Shown: one piece after another, positions 10,392 to 22,355 of the stretch
Layout: every line of letters starts with the position of its first letter
Position numbering within the stretch: position 1 is the first letter of the stretch
Assembly: GCF_001949145.1 (NCBI RefSeq)
Contig: NW_019091452.1
Location: 374,001 to 424,506 of the forward strand
Length of the DNA stretch: 50,506 bases
From: Acanthaster planci
Taxonomy: Eukaryota; Echinodermata; Asteroidea; Valvatida; Acanthasteridae
Direction: 5' to 3'
Position numbers and translations under genes: made by a program
Notes under the pieces: generated by a model
The model's input: only the letters and a program-made list of their open reading frames with translations
Database searches by the model: none
Told to the model about the DNA's origin: nothing

Positions 10392-13300
10392 CTACTTCTT
10401 GTGGGAGGTTGCCTGGGAGGGCGGTTGGTTCTGCTGTTGCTGCTGCTGCTGTTGTTGCTGCTCGCTGTCCAGCGTCTTCAGCAGGCGGAACAAGCCCGCT
10501 GCCTCCCGGATGTGGCTGAACTCGATGCAGAAAGCCTGCATCTCGATGGACAAGTCCTGGGTGGAAAAAAAAGGAAAGACCACTGCTGAAGGGAGGCAAA
10601 AACAAATTTTCACAGGCAGTTTTTGCTTGTTCTAAATCTCTTTAAAGCATTCTTTTACACTGGTGAACGAGTTTTCACATTTGCTTCCAAATTCTGACGG
10701 CAGTAGAAATACGGCCTCGAATAGCACCAAGAGGTATTAATTTGTAAAATTTTCTAGGAAAAAGAACAGGCAGTTTTTAACACTTGGCTTGAGAGGAACG
10801 GGGAACGGATGAAACCATGGCCGAATGGACATAATACCTGTGATCAACCCACAGCCTGAAACACTCTCTCCTTGCAGACGTGTATCAAACCAGGAAGGTG
10901 GGGGCAAAGTAAGGCACAATGAGCCCCAACCGGGACCAAGAGAGGGCACAACTCTCCCAGCGACAGAGGCTCCTTTGATGGGGACTGCACCCTGCTGCTT
11001 CACAAACGACTATGAAATGGGTAGGATGTGTATGCATTGCTACCAACAAGATGAACACTTCTCACTAGCGTGGCACTTTTGAACCAGTGAGGGGGTGCTT
11101 CTGCTCAAGGCAGATAAATTACTTAATCTGCATCGCCATGGACACATGCTCTTATTAAAGTTAACAATGAGGCACCAATTTTATTTCATCAAAAGCAAAA
11201 AGTAGCAGGGCTTTAGTAACACAATGCCTTGTGTTCATGGTACATGTATAATCACAGATGCAGTTAAGCCATTCCTATTGGTCAAGAGCCTGTCACGTGA
11301 CCGGTCTTAAATGGCTCAATAAAGCACTGAATGGTTTAAAAGACACTCATCTGGCGTTATATGAAATTAACACTGCTATGAAATCTGGTCCCTTTTCCCT
11401 TGTATTGACTTAACGTTCACAGTCCTCACTTGTGTTCACAGTCCTCACTTGTGTTCACAGTCCTCACTTGTGTTCACAGTCCTCACTTGTGTTTACAGTC
11501 CTCACTTGTGTTCACAGTTTTCACTTGTGTTCACAGTCCTCACTTGTGTTCACAGTCCTCACTTGTGTTTACAGTCCTCACTTGTGCTCTATCAATACGT
11601 CAGCATTTTGAGAGTCCCACAGTCACATTGCAATGGCTCAACGTGTTCTCCGCCACCCATGCAGTACGCTCAATGTAGCAATCTCCATATAAGGAGATTG
11701 TTTTCGACTACTCCCGGGGGGAAGAAACCATGATATCGCTAGAGGGGTGTTTGAAAACAACTGAACTTGTTTCAACTTTCTGACTTGCCTTTGCCTCTGG
11801 TGTAATCAGTGTCCATTCTGCCACCTTGAAGAATGTTAGACCAGCCAACAAGCCCATATTTATTTCCTTACTAAAGCATGGCCATGCACGTATTCACGTG
11901 CATGTCGCACAGACTGCCAACTAGTGATTTAGGATATTTGCAGGATGCTTGTGTGAGTGTAAGGTATTTGGCAACAGTGTCAAAGTTGTCACCGGAGAGG
12001 AGACACTTTGGCACAGACTGGAGAGTCAGTGTTGTAGCTGAGACCATCAAATGACCATTCACAAGACTATACGTGAGACTAGGCACAAGATCAAATGCAA
12101 GAGACAGGGTTAGACAAGGGAATGCTTTCATTACAAATTATTTGAATAACGTGAAACTTGAATTCAATTTGGAGGTCTGGTGTTGGTCCTGTGATGGTCA
12201 TGGGGGGTCTTGTGATGGTCTTAAAGGGTCTTGAGAACACCACCGTGGATAATCTTGGAAAACTGGATTCCAGGAGTTGACTGTTGGACGTACCTTGACG
12301 TTGATGATCTTGTTTCGGATGAGAGACTGGAGAAATACACAAACCTGCAAAATCACATGAATACCAGAAGTAATGTTTGGTAATCAGGCCAGTCGTGTCT
12401 TTAAGAATATTTCTCACTCTCTACCACGGAGGCTCCAATACGAAAATAATCCCTCCGGGTTACTGAACTGTAACTGATAACGTTCGTCACAACTTTCCCT
12501 GTCAAAATACAAAACCTGAAACTGGAGAGTTCAAAGTCATTCTTTCTATAAAGGGCATAACTTTACATTTAACAAGATCATTCGCCCTCTCGACCCTCTA
12601 CAGTCAAACCTCGTTAATAAGAGTACCATTCATACAAAATTGTGCTCATAACAGGGAAGTTTTTAGGGGCCTAATCCTTTCCTTGTCATTATTTTCATTC
12701 CTGACAATACAAGGTTCCTGTTGTAACAAGGTAATTTGCCAAGTCTGGAGGAGCTCTTTATGAACAAGGTTTGACTGTACTTGGAAAGGCTTATGACTCA
12801 TAACACCTTCGCTCGGAGCAGGTCACATCCTCTTCAGGAAATCCCCAACTGACCATTCTCAACCCCAGGTCTATCCCAATATCCCAGGTCTATCTTTACC
12901 AATCTGACCAGCCTGTTCTGCATGTACTTGTCCTTGATGGTCTCGCACGTTGTGATGCAGTTGGAGATGTAGAGGTGGACAAACTCCTGCGGCAACTCAA
13001 CAGCCTGGCAAAAATGAGCCCAATCGAAAGCAGAACACAACATGTAAAAAACCTGTCGCAGGCTGGATTGGGGAGAATTCCGAACGGTTGTTTGCCCACA
13101 AGAAGACAAGAGGGTTCACGCTTAAAGAACAGGTGGGGGGGGGACGGAGCGTACCCCATGCATTTTCTCTGTTATCAACACAACACATTTCTGGGAAGCT
13201 TTTTTCGCTAACATCTTATGGTAATTTTAACATCACCTTTATGAAAATTGAACAAACTGTTTTCACAAAACGTCCATCGTTCCACGATAAATAGACCAAA

Positions 13301-16300
13301 AAAAGTTTAACTTCACTTTTCCCACCGAAAAGTGCCCAATGCATAGACAATTATTGCTGAGTCTATTCGACCAATGAAATATCTATATATTCAAAATTAA
13401 ATTTCATCAAATTTTTGGTTGAAAACAAAATATGTTTATACCAAGGGTGCAAAAAGAAAAAAACATGAAGAAAACGAATATTTTGCCTTTAAAGTTTGGC
13501 ATACACTTTGAACCTACTTTAATAAATACTCCTAACCCCTTGAAACATGCTTTCATAATGCAAAATTTCACACCGTTGTTGAATTTTTCCCTTTTATTTT
13601 ACTGCTTTGAATATAAGATTTTGAAAATAATGTTTGAAAATCGATCCAATACCCGAGTATTTAAATAAATACGGCAGGGCTAGTTCAGACCAACAAAAGC
13701 CACTGTTCATCTGAATTGAAATGCTTATCACAATTCCTGACGCATTATTGCATCACACGGCAAAGTTGGTCAGATGCCAAAAATAACCCTCTGGAAAGTG
13801 AACGGCAAACAACACTCTCCTCTGGCAGTGAACAATGACAAATGCTGAAGCACTCAATTTTCAACAGGTGTTGAAAACAAAATTTCGCCATGTCAGCTGG
13901 ATTCAGCAATATGCCGACATATATACAGTGCTATTTTTAAACCTACTGCACATAGCAACCGCACCTACATGTACGGAAGCAGCCACGTTTATCAATTTTT
14001 ATTTTTGTTTAAAACATTAAACCTATCCCGAATGATCTTTTGTTCAACATGTCTCTTTCAGCATCATAGCTGGGAGGGTTGCAACCCCATAAAAATCCCC
14101 GCCTTTCTCACTGGCAGTTTGGAAAACGAAGATTTAAAAGAAAACACTGGGAATTGCACCCAAGTCCCCTTGAGGGTTAGGGTCAAAGTCCTTACCGTTG
14201 TGAGTCGGTTGACCACTTCCATGGAGTGGAGTGACATGTCCATGTTGACCAACACAGAGAAGTATTCTGTGATCTGGTTGGACTGCATCAGTCTCAGAAG
14301 AACCTCAATGGCAACGATAGGATTGTGTTCCACCAGACCAGGAAGCTGAATAGAAAAGGGAAATAAAGTTACAACATGTACTTAAACCCTAACACACCTC
14401 AGTCCTCCAACAGGTGAAGGATTGAGGAGTGTTAGGTTTAAGGGGAGGAAATGGAAGTGTTCAAGTACATAATACTGATAAAAGGGCTGCACGTTTTGTA
14501 TTGTTTTTGGAAATAACTTTCTGTTCCTTTCTTGACCACGGTTTGGTTTAATGGCACATCAAAAAATGTTGTCCATGACAATTCTTTTCCCTATTTTCAC
14601 CAATATCATGGTACTCCACATTAAGCAATTGCTGCCGGGTGCCTTTGGAAATGCAGTGTCTAATGACGGGCAATTTTTCAATATCTTTGGTTTTCAAAAA
14701 ACTTCAAAAATTCATATCTTTTTTTCCTGAACGCCTAAACCCCATCGAGTGACTGCCTGGTGGCCACTCTAATCTGACAGACAAAATCTATTGCCGCCCG
14801 AGTATTTCAGCCAGGCCTGCCGCCTTGTAAAGAGGGCCCAGATTGTGCAGTGTTATGTAATTTTCTTTTGTTCCCGAAACTGGCACAGTGCGCTGCTGGC
14901 CTCTTTTTAATAGGGGCCAGATTAGCGCGCAGCGGTATTGTATCTCTCATTAGTGGAGCACTGGAACGCTTTTGTCCCCCGCGGTAATCCGCTCACTCTG
15001 AATGCCACAAACAGTGGTATAATCTCTCAAAACAATGACATATTTCCTCCACTATTGACAACTGAAAAATGTTGGCAATTGCCAGAAGCCCGGTCTTTTG
15101 TTCCAAGAACGGTCTTTTGTAACAAGGCCCAGCTCTTTGGTCCGATTTCGGGCACCCCGGCTATGTATACAAACCCAAGATATCCATTATCCCACTTGGA
15201 AAAGTGGGGGGACATGTCTTCCCTTTCCTCTGCCGATTGACGCCCATGTTTGTATCACCCATGGACCCTTCTTGTCACCAATGCACCCTTAACCCTCTTT
15301 GTCTGCACCCTTGTTACCAACCTTGAGGGGTGTCAGCCCGATGTGGTAGACCAGTTTGGGATCTTTCTCCAGCTCACTGAGCAACTGTTGCTGCTGGGGA
15401 AGCAACAGCGTCTCTTTAAAGGCCTTGGTCATCAGTCGCTTGACTTCGATCCCCGCGCTATTGTTGACGCACATGGTGTGATCCCAGGCGAGGTTATGAT
15501 CCCCCGTAACTGGGTTCATCCACACCAACTGATAAACATCAATAATGTTACTGGTAATAACTTGAAAATTAATTTGCTAAGTTCTAAAACTGTGGTACGT
15601 GCTCATGATAGGACTTGTAATATCTATTCATAAATACCTGAGACAGGTTTTCTATTCCTATTGGTGGAGATGCGTCATGTGACTGAGTATTAACATATGA
15701 TAATGCCCGCTGAGAAGCGATAATGCACGACAGTTTAATCGGGTCTGATTGGTCAAGAGTCTGTGTGCACGCGACGCACGCCCCAAGTTCATTGAAATGG
15801 ATTTTATTAGACAAATTTCAAAAGGAATATACCATAAAATGGACGGGGGTGTTCAGGAAAATGAAAGTAAATTTTCAGAACAAAATCGTAGAAAATCCAT
15901 CATACAGGTATGTTGACTTCTTTTGACTCTCTGAATAAACAGAATTGGAATAAGTAAGTGCTTGGCCAGTCTTAAACTAACCTTTTTCAGGAGAATGAAT
16001 GCTGATAATGCCCTCGCATGCGGCTTAGGTATTAGTCCCTTCCATTCTCCTGAGCCAGTCTTAAACACACATTTAAGACCGGCCAAACACATAATTATTC
16101 CCTTATTGGAGCTACTTGTTAGGCACTTGCAACATACTCTATTGCAACACTTAGCACTTGTATTAAAAGTATTACAACTAGTGACAAATGCTGGTAAAGT
16201 ACTTGAGAAGTACTCAACTGTAACAATGACTACATTTACTTGAAAATAGTCACTCAAGAATGGGCATCTTGTGACAAAAAAAATACTTGGGAAGTTAGGT

Positions 16301-19300
16301 GTACATTTTAGACACTAAGAACAAACTAAGTACTTGACAAGAACTTGTACCATTTGTCACATTTAATGACAAATACTTATAAAGTGCATGAGACGTACTT
16401 AACTCCAAATGTATTTGAAAACTGTTTGCGCAGGTAATAGTGAAAAGTACTAAAACTAACCGGGAATATGAAAAGTGCACGTGCCTGTCTTTGTGAGAGA
16501 TGGAAGAAATGCTTGTCAAGTGCTAACAAAATACTCGACTGTAACATCTTAGGGCCAAGAGGGAAGGTACTTTACCTCATCCTCGCAGACATGTAGTGGC
16601 GGGGGTAACCTGATCAATTCTGGTCGGAAGCTGGCTTCCATGGGCGGCTTGTTGCCGCACATAAGACTCTCCATCACGCTGGACGCCATCTCCGCATCGT
16701 AGGTAGACCTGGAGGAGGGAAGCACAGATGCATGCACCTCAGTCCTGTACATGTGCCGTTGTGGTCGAGACCATCACAAGACCCAACAACAGAGGGGAGA
16801 CAGGCCGGTGTAGGGGTTCTCTCCTTGCCTTCCACCTCTGCAGTCCGGGCTCGAATCCCAGCTCGGTCCACATATGGATTGGGTTTTCTGCCCCTATCTG
16901 ATTCCGTGGGTTTTACCCAGGCTACTCCTCTGGGGTTTTCCTCCCACCTCTAAAGCTGTAACTGCTTCTCGTTGTGTCTTCTCAACAGGTTTCTTCGGGC
17001 TTGCGAGCTACAGTGCCTAGGGTGCTTTTGAGGAATCCTGATTGTCATTGCCATCAATAAATAATAACAACACACGTCATTACGACCACAACAAGACCAA
17101 CACAAAACCTGAAGCTTGAATTCAAGTCCCGAGCTATTCAAATGAACTCCAACAAAAGTATTCCTGTGTCATTGTTCACCCCTGTTCCTTGTGACGGGTC
17201 TTATGAAGGGTCTTGAGCACGGCCTGGTGTCTGGTCTTGTGATAGCCTTTACTACATGTACAACAGTGACTCTGGGGCTTCCTTCAAGCACTTTAGACAC
17301 AAAAGCCTAACTCTTTAGATCCTCAGTACACATGACATATGCAGTCGTTATACGACCCCGCCTCTTTATGTTAGGATGCATTCCATCATTCTCTTTGATT
17401 TATCACACCAGCAGCGATGATATTGGTAAAATGGGAGACGACTGGTAATTCACAATTTCTGAAGTATGAAAGCTGGTCCTCGAACATAACCTGTGAAAAA
17501 GTATGACCACTTCCCAGACGCACAATGAGCACGTTGCTTATGTAAGCCAGCTATGGTGGCACCAGTGAAATGGGGACGGTGGGAGGTAAATAAACACATC
17601 ATGAGACGCTTTGTCAATATTCAGGTTCAGGGCTTTTATTGGGGGGCCTCTTGATTTGACCTAATTTTTGTTGGGTCGGGACGGATTTGGGGACCTCAGA
17701 TTGGTTTCAGGTCAGATTCGGTTTTTAGTAAATGTTTTGGGTTACCTGCCCCGGAGGACAGTATTACTACATACCCGACATCTGGATCGGGATCGCTCAT
17801 GATGCAGGACAGGCCAGCCCGGCTCTGTAGAGGCAACTCAGACTGCCGCTCGGCCAAGGCAACCTGGAGGCCACTCAGGTCGATGGGTGGTGGATTGGAT
17901 CCCGGGTCCATCACGACGATCTGCCGAGGGACTTTCTTAAAGAGCTGGTGGGAACAAGTGACCGAAATAGTCACCTTCATGACTCTACAAGAGGGTCAGG
18001 GTGTTTGACATATGAGCTGCTCCGAGTAGGAAGAGTAGATGTTCCCACCAAACTTTATTCAACAAGAAGCCATTTTGGATCTTGTTCCCCGAATCTGTTT
18101 CCCATATTGTTAACTGTTGAATGGAATGGCACCAAACTATTTTAGGATTGACTTGCGTTCCAAGCCTTCAGTTTTATTCCTTTTCAAAAACCTTGTTTTA
18201 AAAGCGGCATGTTTTATCACAAATCTGAAATATTTCAGTAGGGATCACAAAGCTGAAATGATTCATTAGGGAGGACTCAGTACTGAATTGCCATTAAATC
18301 TCATTTTCTTTGTTTCATTGATGCTCTCAAGTTCCAAAACTTCAAAAAAGTTCCAAAACTGAAAAATAACTTTGCTTTCAATTTCAATATGGCTAACTCA
18401 TCACAAGTAAAATAAAGTATCAACCGGTGCCAATATCCATGAAAATGGCCATGCAGGCTGCTTTCACGAAAGCACTGCATGGCAAGGGATTTTTGAGACG
18501 GTGAAGATGTTCATATAAAGTGTCTGTGGGGATCCAAAAAATGACTGCACTACCAATGACACGTCCCTCCTTTTTCCCAAAGGGGTATTCCAACTGTCAG
18601 TCTATGTTTTTAGCTGTCTGTCTGTCTGTCTGTCTGCCTGTGTGGTAAAGTGCATGCCTCATCTCATAGATGGTTTTACCTCTCTCTGTGGGCTTCCAGA
18701 TGATGAGACTAGCTGCGACAAGAAGTATCTCTCTGCCTTCCCGATGGGCGGCATTCTGACCAGATTGTTGGCAGTGTCATCCTCTGCAAATGCCTTCAAG
18801 ACAGCAGCAAGATATGAACTAGTAAGAGCTGCTTTGGGGTGCGACATGGCCTCGTGATTGAGGTTTTTAAAGCCAACATTCCACATATTAAAAATCACGG
18901 ACAGCATGCAAGATGTCAAAGAAGCAGATAGTCACACAAAAGTGAGTGTTTGAAATCACATAAAAAAAATAATAAGGCCGTCAAAAACTGTATAAGTATT
19001 TTCACATGAAGCACCTTTTTTCAGTGGTTATGATGCCTCCTAAAGTCAAAACGGTATGCACTCGAATTTTGTTTGTGGTCTGCTAGCTTGTTGACAATTA
19101 GGGTGTTATTTTTAGCAATGAGGAGAAGCCATGTACATGTACATCTGTGCTACTGAACTTGAAGGCCTGAATAACTCAGAGGGGAAATGTCGATCAATAC
19201 ATTTACATGTGGAATGGATGGTTCCATTTGTCGAGCAATCCATTTACATACATGTATGGAATGGATGATTCCATTTTTGCAGTGCTGCTGTGCCATGCAT

Positions 19301-22300
19301 TTGGACGAATACATGTAATTCAAGACACCTACCGACCAATCAGATGTCGGGAATTCATTCAATCATTGTATGGCACACAATGGCACAACTTACGAGCAAG
19401 TGAGAGAATACTGGAGCAAATGGATTGTTTCCTATTGGCTCGTTACGATGCATCTCCCAGAGATAGAAGAGCGCAACCAAGCGCTGCGCAGGGGATGGAA
19501 GAAGGTCTGGGTTCTGTAACAGCAGTACCTGGATTAATGAAGAATCAAAGACGCACGTGAGCGCAAGAGGGTGAAAGATCCTATCTCATCCCAACATAAC
19601 TAGAGCTCCAATAACTGAGATATGCATTCATCTGGCTGAACCTCAGATATCCCAGAATCCAACAGGAAGAGTCAATCACATTTCTCATCCTGAATTTGAA
19701 AATAAGGCCAGAGAAGCCTACCACTGAATACACCTTTTTAAGGCCTGAAGTCTGAGATTTTAAACAGTTTAAATTAAACTGCCTCTGTGGCACGCAGTAC
19801 ATGTACATGCACATGTGCAAGAAATATTTTTAAGTACGAAGAAAAGTTAGCCTTCAAAGTCTCTTTAATTAACCCTAACCCTACATAATGCTACAAATTA
19901 CTACTTGTAGTAAAATGTAGTAATCAGTGCAGCCGCTTCTAAGAGGACACGACCGCATTGTTCTCTGAAGCCATAAAATACAATAGAAAAGACAATGTAC
20001 CATACAGTGCTGTGGCACTATGAATGAATGGCTTTATTATTCTCTGTACAAGTAACAATGGAAGTAACCTAGCCAGAAGTAGTAATTTGTAGCGCTAGGT
20101 CCTTCAGGTGCAGGCTATAGTATTTTGTAGTACTGAGTACTGTAATGCTTGGTGGTTAGGGTTAAAAAGGCACTAGTCACTATACATGTACATCTACACA
20201 TAGTTAAAAAAGAATGACTGGTCAATATTTGGGGGATGAATCAAATCCATTTTCTGATTGGCCAATACCTGCTCACTCGATTCAAGACAGAAACTGGTGT
20301 GTGCGGAAGGGATGCCCTTCGGTTTTCTAGTAAGCTTTGAAATAAAGATTCTTGAACCTTGTTTCAAATCTTCAATGCAACCCTGGGTGAAGGGAATGTG
20401 ATTTTGCTTGGAGAATTTAGTAAGTGATCGGTGTTCGGGGGGGGGGGGGTATAGTACACTTCATCCGTGGAGTTGATAATGAAAAGCATTGCTTGTTTGT
20501 CCTCCATTCCCATGATGCATTGTGATTGTGGGAAAACGGTTTATTGCAAAGAGTGTACATGCGCACTGCACTCAATCATAACAAAGGGGTTTTAGAGATT
20601 TTGGACATATGTGTATTCCTAGGAAAGACTATGAAATAGTTCAAATTTGACCTTAATTTGTCAAACGATCCACATGTGATCAGATCATGTGAATTCTACC
20701 TGTTTTGTGCAACTTGATACTCCTCTTAATTGTAACACAACGGTATACATCACCCATTTTTAGCTACTTTCATGGAAATGTGCACTTTGTAATACATTAA
20801 AAATTTTCCGCGGTTTTCCTGACAAATGAGGATGTTGTTTACTGTGATGTCAATCCAGAAAGACACTACCCATTCAGGGATTTCCCGTTCAGATTGTTAC
20901 CCCATAATCTGCTCTTTGAAGACGTTTTCCTAAAGTGAATAAACGTTGCTCACTGGCCAGCTGTCATGAACTAAAATGACACCATTTATCAAAAACTGAC
21001 CTAAATTAACTTTAGGAAAATATCCAAATTCTGGTCAATTTTAGTGCAGAAATATAGCATTTTTCTTGGATGACGTACACTTTTGTTTAATATCTAAACT
21101 ACATTAGTGTAAAAATAAAAAAAAATCAAGATACCATTAAAATGGCGCATCAGAAATTGAAAACAAGTTACATGTAATTAGGGCATAAAAGATGTGATTT
21201 TTATCATGCTACGTAGAAAAGTACGTAGAAGAGCCACAAACATAGGGCTGGATAGCTCAGTTGGTTTAGTACTAATATTTGAGCAACCCGGTATTCAGTT
21301 TCCTCACACGACAGTCTGTTTGATGAAAGAGTTTAAGAAATTTAGACTTCCTTGACGCTTCGAGGTCAGCACCAACACGATGTGTACACTTACCAACGCC
21401 GAACCAACTTTGTAGTGGTCTTGTATCCTGAAGGCATGGTGAAAGTTTGTTGCTAGAATCTCAAAAGAGCTATTGCTGACCTGATCCTCCGAAAGCAAAC
21501 TGTTCAAAACATCACAATGTCATATCAGTTATAAACTCATACGGTTACAATAGCGCAATCATCACATTCAACTGGATGTGTAGCCTAGGCCGTGGCAGAT
21601 ATCTAGGACTTCCATTAAATGGCGGGTAGCAACCACACCGTGCCGGTGAAAACAATTGTGACCTTGGCGATAAGCGCAAACCAGCCAGTCAGAGGATCCG
21701 ACTATGGTACTCACACACGCACATGTAATAGTTGTTTTCATAATCATAGGCACGGTGTGGTTGCCACCAGCCATTTTATAAAAGTCCCAGATGTCCACCC
21801 CAGCCTACTGATGCAAAACAAACAATGAACAATAGTCCTAAACAGCAAAAATAGACATGATAGACCCGAGCTTGAACATTAACATAACCATGACAACTGA
21901 CATGACTGAACAAAAACCATGAAAACAGTACAGTAGGGCCTACATTTAATTACTATGGCAAGAGTGTAGTGTCCTGGCACAACTTAGGAAAAGGTACATG
22001 CACCCTAGAACTCTCCAGCACGGCGGGCGACAAGACAAGAGGTTGGGTCATAACGACCATTATGACCATCAACGATCAATCGAAATGCAGTGTGTGAGCA
22101 GCGAGTCAGACCCGCACATGCACGAACACTTTGTTACGACTGCTAGAACGAACCCTAATTTTCCTAAAACCGGTAAACATCTTATCAATGACTATTGAGA
22201 TGGTTCATTTTATTGAAAGACGAAAGGGAAATCAGATGCTGGGGCCCTGGCACAACACATTCAGGCAAATTCTTTCTTACTTCAGAAGACTAGCAAGCTC

Positions 22301-22318
22301 TTTCGCGGACAGCGCCAT
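10392..22318 (-). CDS. CNOT11: CCR4-NOT transcription complex subunit 11 (complete, 11 coding exons)
   Basis: Coding exons in transcript order: 22318-22281, 21499-21394, 19528-19394, 18793-18680, 17944-17775, 16708-16576, 15528-15322, 14345-14196, 13004-12900, 12344-12294, 10556-10392. They sum to 1374 bp, 457 residues, all phases compatible. Human CNOT11 is about 510 residues with a longer N terminus. Matches include [20 protein letters not shown] (68 region), [11 protein letters not shown]-like [11 protein letters not shown] (160 region), [16 protein letters not shown] and [20 protein letters not shown] in the C-terminal conserved domain (about 233-433). Role by family: non-catalytic subunit binding CNOT1/CNOT10 in the cytoplasmic mRNA deadenylase. 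The start has an in-frame TGA 15 bases upstream and A at -3. A ten-Gln run lies at 436-445. Exon 7 uses a weak donor, AAG|GTTGGT; the nearby GTAACA would break the frame. Introns hold many short repeats. Confidence 0.95.
10431..10460 (-). repeat. CAG/CAA repeat encoding ten glutamines in the last CNOT11 exon
   Basis: Ten consecutive CAG or CAA codons follow LKTLDSE and precede [12 protein letters not shown] and the stop. Seven of the ten are CAG, three CAA, so the tract is interrupted and probably moderately stable. It lies outside the conserved core. Confidence 0.95.
10915..11125 (+). repeat. Dispersed repeat family R1, copy 3
   Basis: It contains CCAAGAGAGGGC, GCGACAGAGGCTCCTTTGATG, TTCACAAACGACTATGAAATG, CCAACAAGATGAACACTTC and AACCAGTGAGGGGGTGCTTC. 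It sits in the last CNOT11 intron, in the same orientation as copy 2, so the two copies bracket the final coding exon. Confidence 0.75.
11416..11586. repeat. Minisatellite, nine copies of a 19-bp unit
   Basis: The unit TTCACAGTCCTCACTTGTG is repeated nine times with single substitutions (TTTACAG in two units, one unit with TTTTC for CCTC-type change). It lies in the last intron of CNOT11. 19 is not a multiple of three, so the same peptide-like pattern appears in every frame and is not a gene. Confidence 0.97.
12601..12777. mobile_element. Short TA-flanked inverted-repeat element (pogo/Tc-like MITE), copy 1
   Basis: The left end CAGTCAAACCTCGTTAAT and the right end ..GAACAAGGTTTGACTG form near-perfect terminal inverted repeats. 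A TA dinucleotide flanks each side (12599-12600 and 12778-12779), the usual target duplication of Tc1/mariner/pogo transposons. At 177 bp it has no transposase and must be non-autonomous. A second copy lies at 34589. Confidence 0.85.
14621..15185 (+). mobile_element. TTAA-bounded element family T1, truncated copy in CNOT11
   Basis: Begins TTAAGCAATTGCTGCCGG and contains a block GCCCGAGTATTTCAGCCAGG and a right-hand block CGGTCTTTTGTAACAAGG, both shared with the element at 32902-33472. The usual right terminus (CCCCGGCAG..TGGTTAA) is not seen, so this copy is 3'-truncated or rearranged. It lies between CNOT11 exons 8 and 7. Confidence 0.65.
15958..16094. mobile_element. Inverted-repeat (foldback) element
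   Basis: The left arm TTGGCCAGTCTTAAAC...CAGGAGAATG is the reverse complement of the right arm CATTCTCCTG...TTTAAGACCGGCCAA, separated by about 45 bases. The structure could form a hairpin. No coding capacity; probably a small non-autonomous DNA transposon. Confidence 0.65.
16110..16540. repeat. Degenerate low-order repeats rich in AGTACTTG / TGACAAATRCTTRT
   Basis: Related segments recur: GACAAATGCTGGTAAAGTAC then GAGAAGTACTCAACTG, and GACAAATACTTATAAAGTGC then GAGACGTACTTAACTC, with further AAGTACTTG pieces. The units are too diverged for an exact period. It lies in the intron before CNOT11 exon 7. Confidence 0.5.
16800..17000 (+). mobile_element. tRNA-derived SINE remnant
   Basis: A B-box-like block GGGCTCGAATCCC at about 16852 is followed by a body containing GGATTGGGTTTTCTG and a conserved-looking tail GGGGTTTTCCTCCCACCTC. 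A related body (GTGGATTGGGTTTTC after GGGGTCGAATCCC) occurs at 42290-42345. A weak A-box region precedes it. It lies in an intron of CNOT11. Confidence 0.6.
18614..18640. repeat. TCTG/GTCT microsatellite
   Basis: About six CTGT units in a row with one interruption (CTGCCTG). It lies in the intron just downstream of CNOT11 exon 4 in transcript order. Confidence 0.9.
19869..20165. mobile_element. TTAA-flanked MITE family T3, copy 1
   Basis: The element is bounded by TTAACCCTAAC on the left and GTTAGGGTTAA on the right, so the termini are inverted repeats that include the TTAA. Its interior (CTCTGAAGCCATAAAATAC, TACAGTGCTGTGGCAC, GTAGCGCTAGGTCCTTCAGG) matches a second copy at 43144-43435. TTAA duplication is the hallmark of piggyBac transposons. 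It lies in a CNOT11 intron. Confidence 0.85.
20437..20449. repeat. Homopolymer run of 13 G
   Basis: Thirteen consecutive G on the plus strand in a CNOT11 intron; a possible assembly length uncertainty. Confidence 0.9.
21245..21285 (+). mobile_element. tRNA-like 5' fragment (A-box only)
   Basis: GGGCTGGATAGCTCAGTTGG matches the 5' half of a tRNA through the A box, but the following sequence lacks a B box or acceptor-stem partner. It is best read as the head of a degraded tRNA-derived SINE, not a functional tRNA. Confidence 0.45.
21604..21791. mobile_element. Inverted-repeat (foldback) element beside CNOT11 exon 2
   Basis: The left arm ATGGCGGGTAGCAACCACAC and right arm GTGTGGTTGCCACCAGCCAT pair over about 38 bases, extending to GGACTT and AAGTCC at the outer ends. 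About 110 bases lie between the arms. Non-coding; likely a MITE in the first CNOT11 intron. Confidence 0.75.
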
Positions 22319-22355
22319 CTTGCAACAGCGCCCTCAATTGACACATGAATTAAAG
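22319..22355. promoter_or_regulatory. 37-bp gap between divergent CNOT11 and NDUFV3 start codons (bidirectional promoter core)
   Basis: CNOT11 begins at 22318 on the minus strand and NDUFV3 at 22356 on the plus strand. Both starts carry AAGATGGC, matching the YY1 core that often overlaps start codons of housekeeping genes. No TATA box is seen. A minimal upstream frame, ATGAATTAA (22345-22353), ends two bases before the NDUFV3 ATG. With so little space, transcription of each gene must begin either within these 37 bases or inside the other gene, so the 5' ends probably overlap as antisense. That last point is inference. Confidence 0.7.

Noticed and set aside
10312-10605. Plus-strand and alternate frames with long Leu, Ala or Cys runs
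   Set aside because: These are shadows of the CAG/CAA repeat in the last CNOT11 exon; the minus-strand poly-Gln frame alone continues the conserved protein.
11430-11733. Frames with repeating [12 protein letters not shown]-type peptides
   Set aside because: They are translations of the 19-bp intronic minisatellite; the same peptide pattern appears in several frames.
21245-21320. Possible functional tRNA gene
   Set aside because: Only the A-box half is present; the sequence cannot form an anticodon arm, T arm and acceptor stem.
22131-22355. In-frame upstream extension of NDUFV3 to a Met at 22131
   Set aside because: It would translate antisense of CNOT11 exon 1 and intron; the extension is not family-like and would bury the mitochondrial targeting peptide.
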